Source of the DNA: Nostoc sp. CHAB 5715
GTDB lineage: Bacteria; Cyanobacteriota; Cyanobacteriia; Cyanobacteriales; Nostocaceae
Length of the DNA stretch: 7,798 bases
Direction of reading: 5' to 3'
Assembly (NCBI RefSeq): GCF_020829685.1
Contig: NZ_JAIVFR010000279.1
Coordinates: forward strand, 1-7,798
The notes under the pieces were generated by a model, which saw nothing but the letters and a program-made list of their open reading frames with translations, did not search any database and was not told the origin of the DNA. Position numbers and translations under genes: made by a program. This document shows, piece by piece, positions 1-7,798 of the stretch (position 1 is the first letter of the stretch; each line of letters opens with the position of its first letter).

Positions 1-1110
1 TCGGCATTTTATTGGGAACAGCGTGATAAATCTTTCCAAGTCGTCTTTCGTCAAGTTGAATTGCCTTGGACATTTTTAGATTGGCGAGAATTATCATACA
101 AAGAACAGCAAGCGCGATTAGAGGAGTTTCTAGAGAGCGATCGCTCTTTGGGATTTGACCTGAAACAGCCGCCCCTCATGCGTTTCACCCTCATTCAACT
201 TTCCCAATCTCAACATACTCTCATCTGGACACAACATCATTTAATTCTCGATGGTTGGTCATCGGCACTGGTTATTCAACAAGTCTTCCAACACTATTAT
301 CATTCTCCGTCACGATATCCTAACCCGCGTCCCTACGGTGAATATATCGCTTGGTTGCAGCAACAGGATCAAGCGGGTGCTAAAACTTTTTGGCAAAAAC
401 AACTCCAAGGTTTTATTACCCCAACATCGCTGCCGATTTCTGAGAAATTACGCACCACTCAACCCAGTTTACAGGAAGAGACGCGATCGCTCAATCCTGA
501 CAAAACTGCCACTGTGCAAACCTGGGCAAAACAGCATCAATTAACCCTAAATACAGTGCTACAGGGAGCTTTTGCCCTATTATTGAGTCGCTACTGTAAC
601 ACCACAGATGTGGTATTTGGTGCCACCTCATCGGGACGACCAGCAACCCTACCCGGTGTACAATCGATGGTGGGGCTATTTATCAACACATTACCCGTGC
701 GAGTGCAGGTTTCACCCCAAGCAAACTTAGTTGAGTGGTTGCAAAAATTACAATCACAACAGGCAGAATCATGGCAGTATGAATACACATCGCTGTTAGA
801 AATCCAGGAATGGAGCGAACTACCACGGGGAACTTCGTTATTTGAAAGTATTTTAGTATTTGAAAACTATCCCGTTGATACATCGGGAGTGCAGGGAAAC
901 CAAGATTTACGTATTGTTAACATTCAATCAATCGAGTGGACAAATTTTCCTTTGACGCTGCTTGTGTCTGTGGGAAATAAGTTGTCTGTAAAACTGAAGT
1001 ACGATCGCACTCGGTTTGCACCTGTTGCAATGACTCAACTATTAGAGCATTTCTGTCTTTTACTGGAAAGTATGATAGTTCAGCCAAAGCAAAATTTGGG
1101 AACAATTTCC
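1..1110 (+). other. Condensation domain of module 1, N-terminal part missing
   Basis: This domain forms the peptide bond between the upstream chain and the Ser loaded by this module. The catalytic HHxxxDG motif (HHLILDG) is at 235-255. A later segment reading GRPATLPGVQSMVGLFINTL matches the condensation-domain motif near the donor/acceptor tunnel, and FESILVFENYP follows. Only 78 residues precede the HH pair. A full domain has roughly 130-140 there, so the first motif and about 60 residues lie upstream of the window. Subtype (LCL, DCL or other) was not assigned, because the most diagnostic N-terminal part is absent. The 3' boundary is approximate. Confidence 0.9.
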
Positions 1111-3416
1111 CTGCTCACACACCAAGAACGTGAGCAGATTATCCAATGGAATCAAACCCAAACAGATTATCCTCAAGAATGCATTCATCACCAATTTGAA
1201 GCACAGGTAGCACGTACACCAGATAATATTGCCGTTGTTTTCAAAGAAGAGAAACTTACTTATAGAGAATTAAATCAGCGTGCGAACCAGTTAGCGCATT
1301 ATTTACAAAATTTGGGAGTCCAGCCAGAAACATTAGTTGGGATATATTTAGAGCGATCGCTCTTAATGGTCATTAGCATCTTAGCTATCCTCAAAGCTGG
1401 AGCCGCCTACGTTCCCCTTGATCCTGATTATCCCACACAACGGCTAGCATACATTCTCAGAGAAACAGAGGTGTCTGTAATTTTAACCCAAGCATCTTTG
1501 TTAGAAAATTTACCTTCTCATAGCAGTAAAGCCGTATGTTTAGATCGGGATTGGCAGGAAATTAGCCAGTATGCACAGCACAATATAAGCACTTCTGTCA
1601 ACCTTGATAATATCATTTACGTAATTTATACTTCTGGTTCCACAGGACAGCCTAAGGGTGTAATTAATATTCATCGTGGCGTTAGCAATCGGTTGTTTTG
1701 GATGCAGCAGCAGTATGGTTTACAAATAAGCGATACTCGTTCCGAGTCGCTGCGCGAACGCATCTTGCAAAAAACGCCCTTTAGCTTTGATGTCTCCGTC
1801 TGGGAATTTTTCTTTCCATTACTCAACGGCGCGTGTTTAGTTATGGCAAAACCGGGAGGACATCGAGATCCAACCTATCTAGTTGAACTCATCGACCGAG
1901 AACAAATTACCACCTTACATTTTGTACCTGCTATGTTGGGGGTATTTTTAGAAGAACCAGATTTAACTAGCCGTTGTCAGAGTTTGAAACGGGTAATTTG
2001 TAGCGGCGAAGCTTTATCGCTGGAAATGCAAAATCGGTTTTTTCAGCGTTTGGACGCACAATTGCACAACCTTTATGGGCCAACCGAAGCGGCAATTGAT
2101 GTAACTTACTATCAATGTCAACCTGATGATGATTTACAGACAGTTCCTATCGGTCGCCCCATTGCCAATACACAAATTTACCTCCTTGATGACCATTTGC
2201 AACCAGTACCCGTAGGTGTACCTGGAGAACTCTACATCAGTGGTGTCGGAGTAGCGCGGGGTTATTGGAAACGACCAGATTTAACAGCAGAAAGGTTTGT
2301 GCCGAATCCGTTTATTGGGGAGTGGGGAGTGGGGAGTGGGGAGTGGGGGAGCAGAAAAGTGGAGATCAAAGACTCATTAACGGAGTTCAAAGACTCATTC
2401 ACGAGTATCAAAGACTCATTCACGAGTATTAAAGACTCATTCACGAGTATTAAAGACTCATTCACGAGTATTAAAGACTCGCCAGCGAGTATCAAAGACT
2501 CGTCCACGAGTATCAAAGACTCGTCCACGAGTATTAAAGACTCGCCAGCGAGTATCAAAGACTCGTCCACGAGTATCAAAGACTCATTCACGAGTATCAA
2601 AGACTCATCGCCGAGTATCAAAGACTCATCCCCAATGCCCAATGCCCAATGCCCCATGCCCAATGCCCCATCTCCAATGCCCAATGCCCCATCCCCAATG
2701 CCCCATGCCCAATCCTCAATGCCCATCCTATACAAAACCGGCGATCGCGCCCGTTATCTTCCAGATGGTAATATCGAGTACCTGGGACGATTGGATAATC
2801 AAGTGAAAATTCGGGGATTGCGGATTGAGTTAGGTGAGATTGAAGCAATACTTAATCAACATCCGGCTGTACAACAAGCGATCGCTAAACTTCACCTAGA
2901 CCAAACCGACAATCTGCGCTTGGTTGCCTATATTCTTCACAAGTCAGCCAGCCAAGAACCAACCTTAACCGGGGAACTGCGCGAATTTTTAGCAAAACTT
3001 TTGCCTGATTATATGCTGCCGTCGGTGTTTGTACTACTTGAGGAATTGCCTCTGTTACCCAACGGGAAAGTGAATCGCCAAGCCTTACCAGCACCAGAAG
3101 AGATACGGGACGCTAGTCAGATTATACTACCGCGCTATCCCACAGAAGCAATTATTGCCAATATCTGGGCGGATGTGTTGCGACTAGAAAAAGTGGGAGT
3201 GGATGACAACTTCTTTGAATTAGGGGGAAATTCCCTGTCGGCGATTCGGGTGAGTGCGCGATTACGAGAAGCCTTTCAGTTAGATTTGCCCTTGGGAAGT
3301 CTGTTTGAAAAACCAACTATTGCTGGACTTGCAGAACGCATCGAAATTCTGCAAAAGAGCGTCCAGCAGATGCAAACAACCCCAACCGCCGCACCAGGCC
3401 GTAAGGAGATCGAACT

Positions 3417-3420
<4 letters not shown>
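1..3420 (+). CDS. NRPS, 5'-partial: condensation (truncated) - adenylation (Ser) - carrier
   Basis: The frame is open from the first base, so the gene begins upstream; 1139 residues are visible (numbered here from the first codon). It adds one amino acid to a carrier-bound peptide in the cytoplasm. Seen: condensation motif HHLILDG at residues 79-85; A2 LKAGAAYVPLDP from 464; P-loop YTSGSTGQPKG at 543-553; FSFDVSVWE at 594-602; YGPTE at 692-696; YKTGD at 911-915; NGKVNR with the catalytic Lys at 1023; carrier motif FFELGGNSL with the phosphopantetheine Ser at 1078. No epimerisation or thioesterase domain follows. The adenylation domain carries a long in-frame repeat insertion between A6 and A7 (about residues 773-909) and a small one before A4. 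The stop codon overlaps the next start (ATGA). A TTG at 61 lies inside the condensation domain and is not the start. NRPS identity is certain; the peptide product is unknown. Confidence 0.97.
1735..1760 (+). repeat. Possible mini-repeat insertion before motif A4 of module 1
   Basis: Adenylation domains of this type usually read DRVLQKTPFSFD here. This one has eight extra residues (TRSESLRE, 579-586) between D578 and RILQKTPFSFD. The DNA contains GAGTCGCTGCGCGAACGC, which resembles a short dispersed repeat (GAGACGCTGCGCGAACGC type) that I recall as common in Nostoc genomes. It is flanked by the inverted pair CGTTC/GAACG (1738-1742 and 1756-1760). The extra length is a multiple of three, so the frame is kept. 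That the residues are extra is based on remembered family consensus; the repeat origin is an inference. Confidence 0.5.
2317..2355 (+). repeat. G-rich heptamer run (GGGGAGT)n inside the module 1 adenylation domain
   Basis: Four consecutive GGGGAGT units (2317-2344) are followed by a decayed fifth. They encode GEWGVGS-type residues directly after the NPFI of the adenylation domain. This matches the STRR class of short tandem heptamers known from heterocystous cyanobacteria. Because 7 is not divisible by 3, three units make seven codons, and the motif has no stop in any forward frame. The regular G4 runs separated by AGT fit the G-quadruplex consensus on the coding strand. Confidence 0.9.
2362..2634 (+). 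repeat. Tandem array of thirteen 21-base units encoding SIKDS(F/S/P)(T/A/P) heptapeptides
   Basis: Thirteen units of exactly 21 bases run without spacers. They give KDS at residues 790, 797, 804 and so on to 874, each seven residues apart. The first two units are diverged (EIKDSLT, EFKDSFT) and the last two end in SSP. Each unit carries a short dyad: ACTCGTCCACGAGT and ACTCGCCAGCGAGT are perfect 6-bp stems with 2-base loops, and the ATTCAC form has one mismatch. The array sits in the A6-A7 loop of an otherwise intact adenylation domain. The peptide is hydrophilic, Ser/Lys/Asp-rich and probably a flexible surface loop. A 60-base block (2463-2522) recurs exactly at 2526-2585, showing growth by duplication of three units. 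Confidence 0.97.
2631..2727 (+). repeat. C-rich heptamer run (CCCAATG / CCCCATG)n closing the module 1 insertion
   Basis: Degenerate tandem CCCAATG and CCCCATG heptamers encode a Pro/Met/Asn/Ala-rich stretch (MPNAQCPMPNAPSP-like, about residues 879-908) that ends just before ILYKTGD. The type resembles short tandem repeats scattered in Nostoc and Anabaena genomes. A shorter version occupies the equivalent place in module 2 (6273-6300). Confidence 0.9.
3139..3345 (+). other. Peptidyl carrier (thiolation) domain of module 1
   Basis: This domain carries the Ser-extended peptide on a phosphopantetheine arm. The motif DDNFFELGGNSLSAIRV is present, with the modified Ser at residue 1078 (3232-3234). 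It has GGN where GGH or GGD is more usual, a common variant. The sequence after it (LFEKPTIAGLAERIEIL) is a normal carrier-domain end, followed by a Thr/Pro/Ala linker and the acidic tail. Confidence 0.93.
3400..3417 (+). other. C-terminal docking tail of protein 1 (RKEIEL)
   Basis: After the carrier domain comes a flexible TTPTAAPG linker, then the terminal residues RKEIEL. TubC-type docking domains are known to bind short acidic/hydrophobic C-terminal peptides of the upstream NRPS, and the next protein begins with a TubC domain. Protein 2 ends in REEIEI, a near copy. That this tail binds that domain is an inference from position and similarity. Confidence 0.7.
3403..3408 (+). promoter_or_regulatory. 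Ribosome binding site for the second NRPS gene, inside the tail of the first
   Basis: AAGGAG lies 8 bases before the ATG at 3417 and is part of the codons for the K-E of the RKEIEL tail. The start overlaps the upstream stop as ATGA, so translational coupling is likely. This site fixes the start of the second gene. Confidence 0.85.
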
Positions 3421-6968
<3,548 letters not shown>

Positions 6969-6969
6969 T

Positions 6970-7798
6970 ATGAACCAACCGATGTATCTTAAACCCAATG
7001 TCATCGTCGAGCCACTAGTTAATCAGTGGTATGCTTGGTCACATTTAATTTCTCCAGCAACAGCGGCGATGTATATCGCTAATTCCCATCTGCCAATTAT
7101 GCAATCCTTCATTGCAGCACCCCAAGTACATCAGGATGCTTTGAAAAATCCGGCAATGATTGGCAGCCCATTCATCAACTACAATCCTAATCGGATAGAA
7201 GAAATCCGGCTATTACTGGAAAAAACCCAAAAGCAACAAGCTCAAATGCTGGCGCTAGCTCAGGCAATTCCAGACTTGGATAAGCTGTTAGCAGAAAATC
7301 CCGTTGGTGCTTCCCTAGAACCTTTGTATGAACGAATTCCTGCACCGTTGCGGGGATATGTGGAACTTGTGCAGGACGGTAACAATCACCCCTCGATTCG
7401 CTTCATTGAAGGGTTGTTGTACCGTAGTTATTACTATAATCCTGCCAATCAATCAGTTAATTTATACTTTGGTAATGGAGATACTCGTGGCTTTGTCCTC
7501 AGTACACCCCGCTTGCCTGCTGAAGATAGTTTACACTTGCAAATTCCCTTTTGCGATCGCCGCCTAGACCAACTATTCAGCTTGCGTCACAACCCGCTTC
7601 CCTACAACGAAATTCGAGACATTCTGGAAATTAGCGAACAACAAGATGCACTATTTTGTCAATTCTTCACTACTACACCTCCCACCCAGGAACCTGATTA
7701 CGATGGGGATGCAGTGAGAATTCGTTACTTTGGCCACGCCTGTGTTTTAATTGAAACCCAATCTGTAAGTATTTTATGTGACCCTCTAATTAGCTACC
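6970..7798 (+). CDS. CmlA-like diiron beta-hydroxylase acting on carrier-bound amino acids, 3'-partial
   Basis: 276 residues are visible from the ATG one base after the NRPS stop. The N-terminal part (YLKPNVIVEPLVNQWYAWSH, then ATAAMYIANSHLPIMQSFI and NPAMIGSPFI) reads like the N-terminal domain of CmlA, the chloramphenicol-pathway enzyme. From about residue 248 a metallo-beta-lactamase-like fold starts (VRIRYFGHACVLIE, then SILCDPLI). CmlA is a non-heme diiron oxygenase that beta-hydroxylates an amino acid held on an NRPS carrier. Relatives act in glycopeptide and depsipeptide pathways. The metal-binding HxHxDH segment lies past the window end, so catalytic competence cannot be judged. There is no signal peptide. 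An ATG four codons in (6982) is a possible alternative start, but it is farther from the ribosome site. Alternative: a plain MBL-fold hydrolase; the N-terminal domain argues against this. The family call is from memory. Confidence 0.8.
   Translation, partial: MNQPMYLKPNVIVEPLVNQWYAWSHLISPATAAMYIANSHLPIMQSFIAAPQVHQDALKNPAMIGSPFINYNPNRIEEIRLLLEKTQKQQAQMLALAQAIPDLDKLLAENPVGASLEPLYERIPAPLRGYVELVQDGNNHPSIRFIEGLLYRSYYYNPANQSVNLYFGNGDTRGFVLSTPRLPAEDSLHLQIPFCDRRLDQLFSLRHNPLPYNEIRDILEISEQQDALFCQFFTTTPPTQEPDYDGDAVRIRYFGHACVLIETQSVSILCDPLISY

Larger units (their letters stand above)
1150..3100 (+). other. Adenylation domain of module 1, predicted L-serine, with large in-frame repeat insertion
   Basis: It activates an amino acid as the AMP ester and loads it on the following carrier. 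Aligned by eye to the GrsA Phe domain, the ten specificity residues are D597, V598, W601, H640, I666, S668, L691, I699, D700 and K1023, giving DVWHISLIDK. The classical serine code is DVWHLSLIDK, so one Leu-to-Ile change separates them. All core motifs are intact, including the P-loop, YGPTE, YKTGD, VKIRGLRIE and NGKVNR. The domain is far longer than usual because about 130 residues of repeat-encoded sequence lie between NPF (769-771) and LYKTGD (910-915), and about eight extra residues lie just before A4. Boundaries are approximate. Confidence 0.9.

Noticed and set aside
61..63. TTG as the start of the first NRPS gene
   Set aside because: The frame is open back to base 1, the residues before it (AFYWEQ and onward) fit a condensation domain, and the position falls inside that domain with no ribosome site.
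2362..2634. CRISPR array
   Set aside because: The 21-base units abut with no spacers, lie within a coding frame, and keep a 7-codon period; they form a simple tandem array.
2317..2730. Auxiliary enzyme domain (for example methyltransferase) interrupting the adenylation domain
   Set aside because: The inserted residues are pure low-complexity repeats with no glycine-rich SAM motif or other fold signature.
2262..2735. 157-residue antisense reading frame with ESLILV(D/N) heptads
   Set aside because: It is the mirror of the 21-base array; any array of this period without a reverse stop gives such a frame. No ribosome site or homology beyond the repeat is visible, and the sense frame is clearly the NRPS.
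7328..7567. 79-residue + strand frame within the CmlA-like gene
   Set aside because: It overlaps, out of frame, a longer frame with clear family-like sequence; no supporting ribosome site or recognisable motif.

Overview
The window is a stretch of a cyanobacterial nonribosomal peptide synthetase (NRPS) gene cluster. Eleven copies of the cyanobacterial palindrome GCGATCGC (HIP1) in 7.8 kb, together with G-rich and C-rich heptamer repeats (GGGGAGT, CCCAATG), point to a filamentous, probably heterocyst-forming (Nostoc/Anabaena-like) cyanobacterium. This assignment rests on composition and motifs, not on a database match.

Layout: three genes lie on the + strand with almost no space between them. 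(1) Positions 1-3420 hold the 3' part of an NRPS gene: a condensation domain lacking its N-terminal part, an adenylation domain whose ten-residue specificity code (DVWHISLIDK) is one conservative change from the textbook serine code, and a carrier domain. (2) Positions 3417-6968 hold a complete one-module NRPS: an N-terminal TubC-type docking domain, an LCL-like condensation domain, an adenylation domain with an unfamiliar code (DAPTLGAVNK), and a carrier domain. (3) Positions 6970-7798 hold the 5' part of a gene that resembles the CmlA-type diiron beta-hydroxylases, which hydroxylate amino acids while they are bound to an NRPS carrier protein. Gene 1 and gene 2 overlap by ATGA. Gene 3 starts one base after gene 2 stops. 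A Shine-Dalgarno sequence lies inside the last codons of each upstream gene, so this looks like one translationally coupled operon. No promoter or terminator is visible and there is no gene-free stretch of note.

How it would work: the growing chain is extended with Ser on protein 1. The acidic C-terminal tail of protein 1 (ending KEIEL) would dock on the TubC domain of protein 2, which adds a second, possibly aromatic, residue. Protein 2 ends in a very similar tail (EEIEI), so a further TubC-bearing NRPS probably acts after it. The CmlA-like enzyme would install a beta-hydroxyl on a carrier-bound residue. No epimerase, thioesterase or MbtH gene is in view.

The most unusual content is repeat DNA inside the NRPS genes. 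Both adenylation domains are expanded in frame at the same loop (between motifs A6 and A7). In module 1 this loop carries a G-rich heptamer run, thirteen tandem 21-base units (SIKDSxT-like) and a C-rich heptamer run, adding about 130 residues. In module 2 the same loop carries G-rich and C-rich runs, adding about 38 residues. A third expansion (29 residues, 9-base units) lies between A2 and A3 of module 2, and a probable 24-base mini-insert lies between A3 and A4 of module 1. All keep the reading frame and leave every catalytic motif intact.
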